Assembly (NCBI GenBank): GCA_013416795.1
Contig: RQSC01000630.1
Span: 244,789 to 276,664 of the forward strand
Length of the DNA: 31,876 nucleotides
Source: Prasinococcaceae sp. CCMP 1430
Lineage: Eukaryota > Prasinodermophyta > Palmophyllophyceae > Prasinococcales > Prasinococcaceae
Direction: 5' to 3'
The notes beneath the pieces were generated by a model that worked only from the letters and a program-made list of their open reading frames with translations, did not search any database and was not told the DNA's origin. Below are positions 10,401 to 17,760 of this stretch, piece by piece (the first letter of the stretch is position 1; the number at the start of each line of letters is the position of its first letter). The translations under genes and the position numbers were made by a program.

Positions 10401-11682
10401 ATTCATGATCTGGCGCCGAGCCGCACAGGTCCTGCCGGTGGTGCGCCGTCTCCGCGCCCGCGTGCTCAACCGTGTGGCGCACGCCTGCTTGGTCGGGTGG
10501 GCTGGGCACGCCGCGCACAAGGTCCATCTGCGAGAGGCCGGCCAGCGACTGCAAGCCTCGCTGGGACTCGACACCATGGGGCGCCTGTACGCCCTGTGGC
10601 GAACCCTGTACCGCGCGCGCTGCTACATGGGCGAATACAACGCCACGCGCGCGTTCCACGCGTGGCGTCGCGAGGCCTACGCCGCGTCCGCGCGCCGCAT
10701 GCGCCACAACGCGATCCTCGCCGAGATGTTGATGGGCACCACACGCCGCGTTTTCATCGGCTGGTTCGCGCTCATGATCGAACTGCGCGAGGCGCGGGCG
10801 CTCTTCCAGGAGAAGCAGCGACGCCTCAAGGCCGCCGTGCGTTACGGCGACCTCATGGCGCGCCGTCGCCGCTTCCAGACCATGCTGCTCCAATTCCGCG
10901 CGTGGCAGCAGATTACGAAGGCGCTCAGGCTTTTCGCCGTGCTAGCGGACGACCACGCTATTCGCGCGATGCGCGGATGGCGCAAGGAGGCGCGCGGCCT
11001 CGCGCTCGACCGCGAATTCCAGGAGGTCGCGCGCCGCCACGATGCGCGCCGCGCGGGCCGCGTGGTGTTGCGCGAGTGGCTGGACGCATGCGGCAAGATG
11101 GACCCCGCGCAGGAGGCGAGGCTCAAGTACGCACTGTCTGAGATGAGCGCGAATAGGCTCTTCAGTGTACTCGCACAGTGGAGTGGCTACGTGACGCTTT
11201 GCCGCAAGCGCCGCAAGGCGCTCAAGAATGCCTTCGCCGTCGTGATGGAGGCCGATGAGGACAATCTCGGCAGGAAGTGCCTTCGCGCTTGGCACCGCAC
11301 GGCCGCGCTCAGCACCCTGAGCTTCGAGGAAGAGGACGCACCCGCGAACGACTACATGTCGCCGATGCTCGACAGGCGCACGCGCGCCATGTACGGCGAC
11401 CGCGCGGGGGCCTTCTGGCGCGAGCGCCGATTGGCGGACGCGCTGCAGGCGTGGTCCTCGTACACCTCGGCGATGAACATTGACGCGAGCGAGGCCGTGT
11501 CAATGGCCATCAGCCGCCACAACGCCGAGGCGAGATCGGGCGCGTCGGGCCGGTCGTCCTACTCCTTGCACTCGCGTTTCGACACTCCGGTGGGCGCCGG
11601 CGCCGACTCGTCGCGCAGCAAGCTTCGCCTCCGGGACATGTCCATGAGCGTCGGGAGCGAGCGCTTCTACAGGTACGGGTAG
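4489..11682 (+). CDS. Giant Sfi1-repeat centrin-binding-type protein, 2397 residues, single exon
   Basis: One uninterrupted frame of 7.2 kb. Residues about 57-155 form a non-repeated helical N-terminal region (YSTEDLDLLAEILRSAEDRA ... DPEPDWWRKFDAL). From about residue 210 to 2322 the protein is an array of roughly 65 units of the Sfi1 type. Each is one helical segment centred on an (A/S)(F/W/L)xxW anchor, often preceded by a basic NR or KR and followed by a charged stretch with E..R. Units 11 to 33 (anchor Trp at residues 541 to 1256) are spaced 33 residues apart, with two shorter steps. In yeast and animals each such repeat binds one centrin along a long helix at the spindle pole body or centrosome; here centrin binding and a basal-body or fibre location are inferred. 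Yeast and human Sfi1 have about a third as many repeats. The C-terminal 75 residues are Ser/Gly/Arg-rich and non-repeated. ATG 4489 is the first in frame; a GTG nine codons earlier is in frame but is not a usual eukaryotic start. Confidence 0.9.
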   Translation: MASSARWIGEWDMNGTLAPQGMQRVGGGFRPRPNSPGRGSPSSPGAAAVSRATLRAISEPLEPYSTEDLDLLAEILRSAEDRALRDAKRGRRAVEVTQLRVLQAYEAVLRAVGIDAQEDEYFYRPVLQMCLDPEPDWWRKFDALCRDNADKAAWLERARALGASPAPSAAIETQTQTPPVQDVPPPLPQRDALTETQAYALFKLLSMAFHGWAQQASSASAVAAARRRAVENWMVAVSFWECRASANALRRWRRRGDAMRGVAEAFGAGRSRRTRFRQWRSAARSSCDGRKRGQARAIAMWRGNALGAALRRWRQGADDDRAFALRCMASCADTRTRMCMRGWASVAHKLALTEACGREAEYLAERGMKTRTYMRWRAAYNERVRRRTQMGRAVAACRLRTLVAALNTWRHRATTLIHYRESVQLSLANIRLNRERAALARWVEFAHERAAVKTKTAMAVAKMQFSLAARATARWTAYVQETIKQRVRLERCTRILQCGIGRRAMNQWKGIALEHARLRRIAGYALKRTQQRQVSAAFERWCVRAAEIADEREAAGKAARYWLNRTVGSAFDSWYEKTQDFKAQRQQLRKAVAWFTTRASAVAFQTWMIRVEEASAQRDALTLAVRWWISRSVGAAFECWVEKTTSMAHARELANRSLLRLLNATKAAAFASWSANAKSFRHERELLHKAAALWRNVELRKGFAGWVATVAAMRAAEAALLRVAKNMLHRQLSSAFEAWIAFTAERQRKAVLVAKAVGCFTRGAISRALNTWIEVVAEAKDENDKMARALVYFRGRAEQLAFLQWQENASRLAYQREALEGAIRRLNMRAQAAVMARWVDYVVEVEEMRMLGERAARYFRNSTLGAAWRRWLAYVEELEEARALVQRAASFWINRALLGAWSRWMDFAVESVDMRSKLRVAVQRFAHAKLAAALLSWREWVPANKEKVRKVSMAAAFMTKRSMVASFAAWKRVYEAHKRAVNFFVHSAMFRSFLQWREGALYQKETFHKLQQAAARMMKRQLSAAFTTLKQHVDDMRKARQAMIWFANLALAKAFKRWCDYAVEVQVARDQAEKAMRLWMNTSTRQAFARWEEFAVESAELRAKMLYLVKRFSMRAAAAALSRWLDFAVESAAMRDAVRQAVAHWVKKELVVAFERWCNFVVAQQEDAEKMGKALRRLRNRQLTVAWERWTDAVEEIFDMRAKLEKALRRFANAAVYAAYNAWATLVETRIRQRAAVRKSLGRVMNREKAAAMVQWLFFLERRRARYAAEDHYRAHLAKAMLRSFAHSANIANLARKGMRRLLNRQLSGAWAVWTGYMQYLHEQQEQALSMQGRVIARMRNAALAGAFNKLREHARQSGGARRILHRIVNRRALAALNGWCAYVARIAGVRSMLSRILGRMEATYLEAWAEYAAEGTLALRLAGVAREGGRKGTLKRESRRFVGLLRVCGTRGARAVKGWNQWQRAMALRKQERLLSKIAYDNLYGSIAGKAFAAMRRGVVEGRKERSADDVWSKLLARKTLRAWQVHHRRQAVKTKASMKAFVHWAKGAAGVALTLWRDWARERRHARFVNTAALVAYADMLRRKALISWADAVVQLREWRVFVDAYDARMLVLRTARVLQQWRSVAADLAELRREVNDFHARSVANRMSESMRQWLLLARTRRVQRSGVTGMIFGRYQAQAFIGWSDVASELKRERRARHLAATYFVGKVSREVLIAWRREASTARKHERIMLKVAARMRTKALASSFAGWSETATLLIKQREAAHRVLGRVMNRTLGMAWRRWRENVAELAHMRTCLSAAVSMMRKRKLAQGWNTWKAYYAYETYLRGKLAKHFAARFKRDKEAFFIEWRTVAQYEIEVREKLSRYVGRIMHGAMAGAWATWKGWWQSSKQLKRAARYLRNAALGKAWRSWAQYYLLCKVGRAVSQYSRNLLYKSMQKLKTNAQEERKKRRQNSAALLFASGMVCSRQFMIWRRAAQVLPVVRRLRARVLNRVAHACLVGWAGHAAHKVHLREAGQRLQASLGLDTMGRLYALWRTLYRARCYMGEYNATRAFHAWRREAYAASARRMRHNAILAEMLMGTTRRVFIGWFALMIELREARALFQEKQRRLKAAVRYGDLMARRRRFQTMLLQFRAWQQITKALRLFAVLADDHAIRAMRGWRKEARGLALDREFQEVARRHDARRAGRVVLREWLDACGKMDPAQEARLKYALSEMSANRLFSVLAQWSGYVTLCRKRRKALKNAFAVVMEADEDNLGRKCLRAWHRTAALSTLSFEEEDAPANDYMSPMLDRRTRAMYGDRAGAFWRERRLADALQAWSSYTSAMNIDASEAVSMAISRHNAEARSGASGRSSYSLHSRFDTPVGAGADSSRSKLRLRDMSMSVGSERFYRYG
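6109..8256 (+). repeat. In-register 99-base coding repeat block (33-residue Sfi1 units)
   Basis: From the Trp codon at 6109 to that at 8254 there are 22 steps between successive repeat anchors. Counting residues directly, 20 steps are exactly 33 residues, one is 26 and one is 29, totalling 715, which matches the nucleotide distance. Two of the anchors have Leu in place of Trp or otherwise vary, but the pitch holds. The DNA copies are well diverged, so this is an old protein repeat and not a recent DNA tandem array. Confidence 0.9.
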
Positions 11683-12320
11683 AATCCGTAGCACCCTCTA
11701 GGAGCCTTAACCTCAAAACATTTTACGTTTTCGCCATCGTTGGGGTCCGCGACGCCCCCAGGCAGAGTGCCCGTGCCGGCGCGAAAAAGAAAAACTCAAA
11801 AAGAAAAAGTCCACCTGAATTAGGGTCATTTCAAATACCCAAACCCGGTCAGCGTGCATGGACACTTTTCAAGTGATATCGCTGCGTCCTGTTTTAAAAG
11901 AAACGCAAACCCTCTTTTGCGAGCTGGTTTTGGAACTGGTGCGGCGTCCTCCCGCCGTGCGCGCGGCGGCCCACCATAGGGCGCGCGCGCGGCTCGGTGA
12001 GGGTCGGGGGACGAGCGGGGGCGCCGCTGCTGGGCGCGCACAAAGGGGGGAGGGGAGTGCGGAGGGAGGGCGAGAGGGAGGGGTGAGAGAGAGCCGGGGC
12101 GGGGGAAGCGCGGGCGCGGGCGCTGAGCGCGAGCGCGCGCGCGACAAGGTGCGCCCGCAGGCCTCAGGGGCGCGCCAAAGCGTGAAATATCGCTTGCGGC
12201 CGGCGGGGAGTGCGGGGTGGGCAAGGAGAGGGGAAGGGGGGGTGGGGGAAGGGGGGAAGAGAGGTTGGGTGAGGTTACGAAGGTCGTTGAGCAGGCGCAG
12301 CGGGAGCCGGTGTGCGCGTC
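11683..12320. other. Intergenic region between Sfi1 and CDP-DAG synthase genes
   Basis: The 5' part holds the Sfi1 3' end, with A-rich AAAAAGAAAAA tracts at about 11785-11812. An AT-rich pocket follows at about 11820-11935 with CACTTTT at 11863-11869. The rest is purine-rich, G-heavy DNA up to the next start codon. Frames on both strands here are low-complexity and I do not call a gene. Confidence 0.5.
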
Positions 12321-13790
12321 ATGGCGGCGACGCAGGTGCGGCGAAGGCGGAAGAACGAGTCGGATGGGGACTCCTCGGCGGGAGGCAGCGCAAACGAAGG
12401 CGGGGTCGGGCGGGGCGCCGGCGGCGAGGGCGCAGACAGTGCTGGCGATGGCGGCGGCAGCAAGCCTACGCTGCTGCTGTACTCCAGCTCGAAGTACAAG
12501 AGCTTGCGGACGCGCGTGGGCAGCGCCGTGGTCCTTGTGGTTTCGTTCGCGGGGGCCATTTACATGGGCCACGCATGGATCACGCTCTATGTCATCGGCC
12601 TGCAGACGGCAATCGTGCACGAGCTCTTCACAGTTGCGCGCCGGCGGCCACCGAAGCGCGGCAGCAAGCCAGCGCAGGCAGCGAGCGATGCACCGCCCAT
12701 GGTGGATGAGTTCAAGCACCTGCCCTGGTTCCGCACCCTGAACTGGTACTGGTATGTGTGTGTCATGTACTTCATGTACGGCAGTCTTGCGCGGATCCAT
12801 TTTGACATCCCGGATGTGCACGAGCTAGGCGAGTACGCATTCGTGCCTGGGGAGTACGCGTGGGCGCTGCACAGGCTCGTGCTGCACACGCTCCGGCACC
12901 TCTCGTTCTATAGCTACATGATGTACATAGCCGGGTGGGTATGGTTCGTGCTCATCCTGGAGAAGGGCACGTATATGTACCAATTCTCGCAGTTCGCGTG
13001 GACGCACATGATCCTCATCGTAGCCGTCGTCCAGACGTGCTTTCTCACTGCCAACATCTGGAGGGGGATGATATGGTTCCTGCTGCCGTGCTCGCTCGTC
13101 ATCGTAAACGACATCATGGCGTACTTCTCGGGCTTTTTCTTCGGCCGCACGCCACTGTTGAAGATCTCGCCCAAGAAGACGTGGGAGGGCTTCATCGGCG
13201 CTATCTTCTTCACCATGCTGTGGGGGTTCTTCGTGAGCCGTGCGATGGCGCAGTTCGAGTACATGACATGCCCTCAGAAGGAGGTCTCGCTGGCGCTCAA
13301 CGTGCCGCCGCTCACCTGCCCGACCAACCCGCTCTTCGTGGACGTCGAGTACCGTTTGCCCGAGATGCTAGTGGATGTGTACAAGTACTTGCATTTCCTG
13401 CCCTCATGGGCCAAGGTGGAAGTGGTGCACATCATGCCAGTTCAGCTGCACGGCTGCGTGCTGGCGGCGTTCGCGTCCATCGTGGCGCCCTTTGGTGGGT
13501 TCTTCGCCTCGGGCTTCAAGCGCGCCATGAAGGTGAAGGACTTCTCCGACTCAATCCCAGGTCACGGGGGCGTGACCGACCGCATGGACTGTCAGATGAT
13601 GATGGGACTGTTCGCATTTATCTACTGCCAAGCGTTCTGCATGGGTGGAGAGCTCAGTTTGCAAAACGTGGTAGCCTTGGTGATGTTGATGAGCAGAGAG
13701 GATCAAGTCGAGCTCTGGCGCAAGCTGGGGGAGGAGCTGTCCGCGCAGGGACTGCTCCAGGCAGGCACGGAGGCAGCAGGGGCACAGTGA
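12321..13790 (+). CDS. CDP-diacylglycerol synthase (phosphatidate cytidylyltransferase)
   Basis: One exon encodes 489 residues. The enzyme makes CDP-diacylglycerol from phosphatidate and CTP, the precursor of phosphatidylinositol, phosphatidylglycerol and cardiolipin, in the ER membrane. A soluble, charged, Gly-rich N-terminus (about 1-50) is followed by repeated hydrophobic segments. The family signature is intact near residues 396-423: SGFKRAMKVKDF followed by IPGHGGVTDRMD, with the conserved KD and HGG...DR residues for metal and CTP. SPKKTWEGFIG upstream is also a conserved block. The length and layout match the eukaryotic CDS1/CDS2 type, not the mitochondrial TAM41 type. The frame opens three codons earlier at a GTG, but ATG 12321 is the first real start. 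Its stop lies 114 bases from the stop of the converging polyprenol reductase-like gene, another ER lipid enzyme. Confidence 0.93.
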   Translation: MAATQVRRRRKNESDGDSSAGGSANEGGVGRGAGGEGADSAGDGGGSKPTLLLYSSSKYKSLRTRVGSAVVLVVSFAGAIYMGHAWITLYVIGLQTAIVHELFTVARRRPPKRGSKPAQAASDAPPMVDEFKHLPWFRTLNWYWYVCVMYFMYGSLARIHFDIPDVHELGEYAFVPGEYAWALHRLVLHTLRHLSFYSYMMYIAGWVWFVLILEKGTYMYQFSQFAWTHMILIVAVVQTCFLTANIWRGMIWFLLPCSLVIVNDIMAYFSGFFFGRTPLLKISPKKTWEGFIGAIFFTMLWGFFVSRAMAQFEYMTCPQKEVSLALNVPPLTCPTNPLFVDVEYRLPEMLVDVYKYLHFLPSWAKVEVVHIMPVQLHGCVLAAFASIVAPFGGFFASGFKRAMKVKDFSDSIPGHGGVTDRMDCQMMMGLFAFIYCQAFCMGGELSLQNVVALVMLMSREDQVELWRKLGEELSAQGLLQAGTEAAGAQ

Positions 13791-13904
13791 GTCGTACAAG
13801 CGCGAGCATTTGTCTTCACATCATTCCTAAGATACGTATCGGGGTGGACGCACAAGCGCCGAGCTCGAGCGCGTGACGCACGCGCAGCTTGCGCGCCTCG
13901 GATC

Positions 13905-14813
13905 TCAGAAAATGCCGGGAAGGATCGCCGCCACGCGAGCGGCGTACCCCGGGAACTTGCTCGCGTACCACGCCTTGGACTGCGCGGCACCAACCGCTAG
14001 GTTGGTCGCCACCCACAGCAGTAGGGTCCATGGGGCGCCAGCGCACTCACTCGGCGGCCCGCAGGTGCACGCGAGGGCCGAGTAGATGAGCACCTCGGCG
14101 GTGTAGTGCGGGCAGCAGACGTGCTCGAACCACCCACCGGACGGTTGCGTGTATTGATGCGGACGCGCGGCGCGCCAGGCTCGCAGTGCGGCGTGCGCGC
14201 GGGCGTGCTGCAAGCTCGCGTAAGCAAAGAGTCCCGCGCAGAAGCACAGAGCTGCGCTCGACGGCGTGCCTGCGCCGGATCTGTCCCTTGCTGTGACGGC
14301 GACGCAGGCGTACGTCGCTGGCGCCATCACGTAGTAGCCGAGGCCAGTCATGTATCCCGCGACGTGCATGCGGGAGGCACGCGGGCCCGTCGCGGAATTT
14401 GTAGCGATTTCCTCTGCAAGGCGGCGTACGACGTGGCACGAGAACAGCGCCAGCGGCACAGCTGCCCTGGCGGCGGCCGTGCCGCCGTCAGTGACGAGCG
14501 CGACGCCGTACGCAGCGGTGACGCAAGCAACAACGCCGACGACATAGAAGTGCACGAACCACTCGTGCGGCACCGTAGCGCGGGCGACGATTGCGACCAG
14601 CCCCCTGGGCCGCGTAACCTGGTCGGTGGCTCCGCCTCCTGCAGTGCCGTCCGCGCACGCAGCACCGCTCCCCATAGTCTTGCCGCGGCGCGCGAGCGAC
14701 CCGGCCATGGGCGAAAGCGCAACTGCAGAGGCGCCCGCTGCGGCGGCGAGCCACGCGCCGCTGAGCGCCGCGGGCGAGAGCGCGAGGAGCGCGCCGCTGG
14801 CAGCGGCATCCAT
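13905..14813 (-). CDS. Polyprenol reductase / steroid 5-alpha-reductase family protein (SRD5A3/DFG10-like)
   Basis: One exon of 302 residues with several hydrophobic segments. The C-terminal half carries the SRD5A-family blocks: a CHVVRRLAEE helix in the middle, GWFEHVCCPHYTAEVLIYS near residue 230, and the tail KAWYASKFPGYAARVAAILPGIF-like ending with Y-xx-KFPGY and a hydrophobic C-terminus. GWFE.V..P.Y.AE..IY is closer to SRD5A3 (polyprenol reductase) than to SRD5A1/2 or enoyl-CoA reductase (TECR). SRD5A3/DFG10 uses NADPH to saturate the alpha-isoprene of polyprenol to give dolichol for N-glycosylation in the ER. Substrate is inferred from family only. The N-terminal 60 residues are Ala/Gly-rich and weakly conserved. 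ATG 14813 is the first in frame, preceded only by GTG codons. Confidence 0.8.
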   Translation of the reverse strand: MDAAASGALLALSPAALSGAWLAAAAGASAVALSPMAGSLARRGKTMGSGAACADGTAGGGATDQVTRPRGLVAIVARATVPHEWFVHFYVVGVVACVTAAYGVALVTDGGTAAARAAVPLALFSCHVVRRLAEEIATNSATGPRASRMHVAGYMTGLGYYVMAPATYACVAVTARDRSGAGTPSSAALCFCAGLFAYASLQHARAHAALRAWRAARPHQYTQPSGGWFEHVCCPHYTAEVLIYSALACTCGPPSECAGAPWTLLLWVATNLAVGAAQSKAWYASKFPGYAARVAAILPGIF

Positions 14814-15294
14814 CACCACCCTCACGCTCCCCCCAGAAAACCTCGCATCGGCGGCCGGTGCGGGGACGGGAGGGGCGGGGGGGGGAGGGAGGGAGGGGGG
14901 AAGGCGGACAGGCCTGGCTCGTCCGCGCGCGCTCTGTGGCGACCAGCAAGCTCTCTTCCAAACGAGTTTTTAGGGTTAAAAATAGGGTTTATATCAGCCT
15001 CGGCCTCGCACCTCGCCTCGCTGGCGGCGGCTTCCTGCCGCGCGCGCGCGCGCGCGGTACCCTCTGCAGGGCGGGCTGCGCCACACGCTGCGCGGGCAGC
15101 TACCCACACATACCACCACCACCCACGACCTCTCTTGCTCTCCCGCCCCACCCATAGACACACGCGCGCACGTACGCGAGCGCCTGGCCGCAAACGTATC
15201 AACCAGTCGCGCGCAGACATCTCGCCCGCCCGACTGCGCGCGCGCGCGTGGTGCGCGGCGCAGGGTGGCCGGGGCGCACGAGGGAGAGAGAGCC
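14814..15294. promoter_or_regulatory. Divergent promoter region, polyprenol reductase-like (-) / NAD synthetase (+)
   Basis: The 481 bases between two divergent start codons must hold both promoters. An AT-rich pocket at 14961-14998 contains TTAGGGTTA and TAGGGTTTA, resembling the telo-box (AAACCCTAA and complement) of plant promoters. An alternating CG tract lies at 15039-15056 and a CA/CCA-rich stretch at about 15110-15170. There is no TATA box I would defend, although TTTATATC at 14988-14995 is the nearest. Assignment of elements to either gene is a guess. Confidence 0.4.
15039..15056. repeat. Alternating (CG)9 tract
   Basis: Eighteen bases of strictly alternating C and G in the divergent promoter region. 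Such tracts can adopt Z-DNA and are prone to length change. Confidence 0.7.
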
Positions 15295-17620
15295 ATGCCG
15301 CGCTATGCGACGGTGGCGGCATGCACTCTCAACCAGTGGGCGATGGACTTCGCGGGCAACCTCGAGCGCACAATGCGGTCCGTAGCGCAGGCGAGAGAGG
15401 CGGGCGCAAGCTACAGGCTGGGGCCCGAGCTAGAGGTCTGCGGGTACTCGTGCGATGATCACTTCTACGAGGTGCGCGAGAGCGGGGGCGAGCCGGGGCG
15501 CGTGCAGCTGGACTCACGGCCACGCGCCATCCGCGGCTGCGCGTGTGCGTAGCGCAGACGCCCCAAAGCGCCGCTGACAGCAGGTGCGCTGCTGTGGTGG
15601 CTGCGGCGCGCTTGCGCGCGCCCGAATCGCGCAGGCCGATACGTGCACACATTCTTGGGAGTGTCTCGCTAAGCTCCTCTCGTCCGGCCTGACGGACGGT
15701 ATGCTGGTAGACGTTGGCCTGCCAGTCGAGCACCGCGGCGCGCGCTACAACTGCCGCGCCTTCCTGCTGGATGGGCGCATACTGCTCCTGCGCGCCAAGA
15801 TGTGGCTCGCCAACGACGGCAACTACCGCGAGCTGCGCTGGTTCTCAGCCTGGAAGCGATACGACGAGACCGAGCGGTATATGCTGCCGGAGTGCGTGCG
15901 CGCCGTATCTGGGCAGGCGCACGCGCCCATAGGTGATGCCACGCTGCAGCTGGCCGACACGAGCATGGGCACAGAGCTGTGTGAGGAGCTGTTCACGCCG
16001 CAGTCGCCGCACATCCGCATGGCGCTCCGCGGTGTGGAGGTGATGGCCAACGGCTCGGGCTCGCACCACCAGCTGCGCAAGCTCGACCAGAGGCTGGACC
16101 TGGTGAGGTCCGCCACGGCGAAGACGGGCGGCGTCTATCTGTACTCCAACTTGCGCGGCTGCGACGGCACGCGCATGTACTTCGACGGATGCTCGTGTGT
16201 GGTCGTCAACGGCGAAGTTGTCGCGCAGGGCCAGCAGTTCGCGCTGGAGGACGTAGAGACTGTGGTGGCCACGTGCGACCTGGACGCGGTCACGTCGTTC
16301 CGCGCAGCGACGTCCAGCTTCAGGGAGCAAGCGAGCGCCCAGCCAACGATATCTGCCGGCGCTGTCATTGACGCTACCCACTTTTCACTGTGTGCGCGCG
16401 GTCCGGGCCTGGCCGCGGGCCGGGTGCCACGCTTCCCTACGGAGCCTCGCGCCCCGCACTTCCACCGCTTCGAGGACGAGATAGCGCGTGGGCCTGCGTG
16501 CTGGCTGTGGGACTACCTGCGCAGAAGCGGGGCGAGCGGATTTCTGCTGCCGCTCAGCGGCGGCGCAGATAGCGCGGCGGTGGCAGCCATCGTCGCCGGC
16601 ATGTGTCAGCTGGTTGTTGAGGCCATCTCCGACGGCGACAAGGTTGTTCTGGATGACGCGCGGCGGATAGGAGGGTACGCGCTCGACGAGCGTCCAACCA
16701 GCGCCAAGGAGCTGGCGGGGAGACTGCTCACGACCATCTACATGGGGAGCTCCAATTCGAGTGCGGAGACGCGCGCGCTCGCAGCATCGCTCGCCGGCGA
16801 TATTGGCGCGAGCCACCACGCCCTGGAGATAGACACCGTCACTGCCGCGCTCGTCACCGTGTTCGAGGCCGTGTCCGGACGGCGGCCGCGCTTCCGCAGT
16901 CGCGGGGGCACCACTGCGGAGAACCTTGCATTGCAAAACATCCAGGCCCGCGCGCGCATGGTGCTGGCGTTCATGTGTGCACAGCTCATGCCATGGGTAT
17001 CCGGTCGGTCCGGCTTTCTCTTGGTGCTGGGCAGTGCGAACGTGGACGAGGGCCTGCGCGGCTACCTGACCAAGTACGACTGCAGCTCGGCTGACTTGAA
17101 TCCAATTGGCGGTGTCTGCAAGAACGACCTAAAGGCCTTCTTGAGGTGGTCGTCTTCCGCAGACTCGCTAACCGGTGGCACGTTGCCTTCCTTGGCAAGG
17201 ATCGTGACCGCACCGCCCACTGCAGAGCTCGAGCCGCGCGAGGACGGATACGTCCAGACAGACGAGCAGGACATGGGCATGTCTTACGAGGAGCTCGGTA
17301 TCTTCGGGCGGCTGCGCAAGATCGGGCGCTGCGGCCCTCTCTCCATGTTCCATGCCCTCCTGCCGAAGTGGGGTGACAGGCTCAACCCTGCACAGATTGC
17401 CGAGAAAGTCAAGTTTTTCTTCCGTATGTACTCCATCAATAGGCACAAGATGACCACCATCACGCCGGCGTACCATGCGGAGTCATACTCACCGGACGAC
17501 AACCGCTTCGACCTCCGCCAGTTTCTATACAACACGAGATGGCCGTGGCAGTTCGCGGCAGTTGACGAAGCTGCGCAGGCTGCCACCGACGTTGGCGCGG
17601 ACGGATCTCGTAGTCAGTAG
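15295..17620 (+). CDS. Glutamine-dependent NAD+ synthetase
   Basis: Two exons (15295-15471, 15635-17620) join in phase 0 over a 163-base intron into 720 residues, close to the 706 of the human enzyme. It makes NAD from nicotinic acid adenine dinucleotide, ATP and glutamine in the cytosol, the last step of de novo and Preiss-Handler synthesis. The N-terminal carbon-nitrogen hydrolase (glutaminase) domain has its full triad, Glu45 (in GPELEV), Lys114 (in LLLRAKM) and Cys175 (in TELCEELF), at positions that match the human numbering. The C-terminal synthetase domain has the PP-loop [11 protein letters not shown] near residue 366 and [28 protein letters not shown]-type substrate residues (written here as GSANVDEG and [13 protein letters not shown]). 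The splice falls just after YSCDDHFYE and continues into ADTCTHSWE, as in homologues. No internal frameshift or missing residue is seen. Confidence 0.95.
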
Positions 17621-17760
17621 GAAGCTCTCCCTCCCTCCCCCTCTCTCTCTAGATAGTTGGGCTAGCGAAACTCGCGTCTGCTCGTGGCTCGCGGGAAGCA
17701 TTTTGCGATTGTTTTCTATTACTGTACACGCACACCCCACACTGATTTTGGGGATAGTGT

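Noticed and set aside
9568-11141. Long frames on both strands inside the Sfi1 gene (366 and 441 codons)
   Set aside because: They are shadows of the Sfi1 repeats, made by the GC-rich codon pattern in other frames; no own protein signals.
11826-12821. 331-codon minus-strand frame across the CDP-DAG synthase start
   Set aside because: Proline/arginine/serine-rich translation, antisense to a firmly identified gene, no family features.
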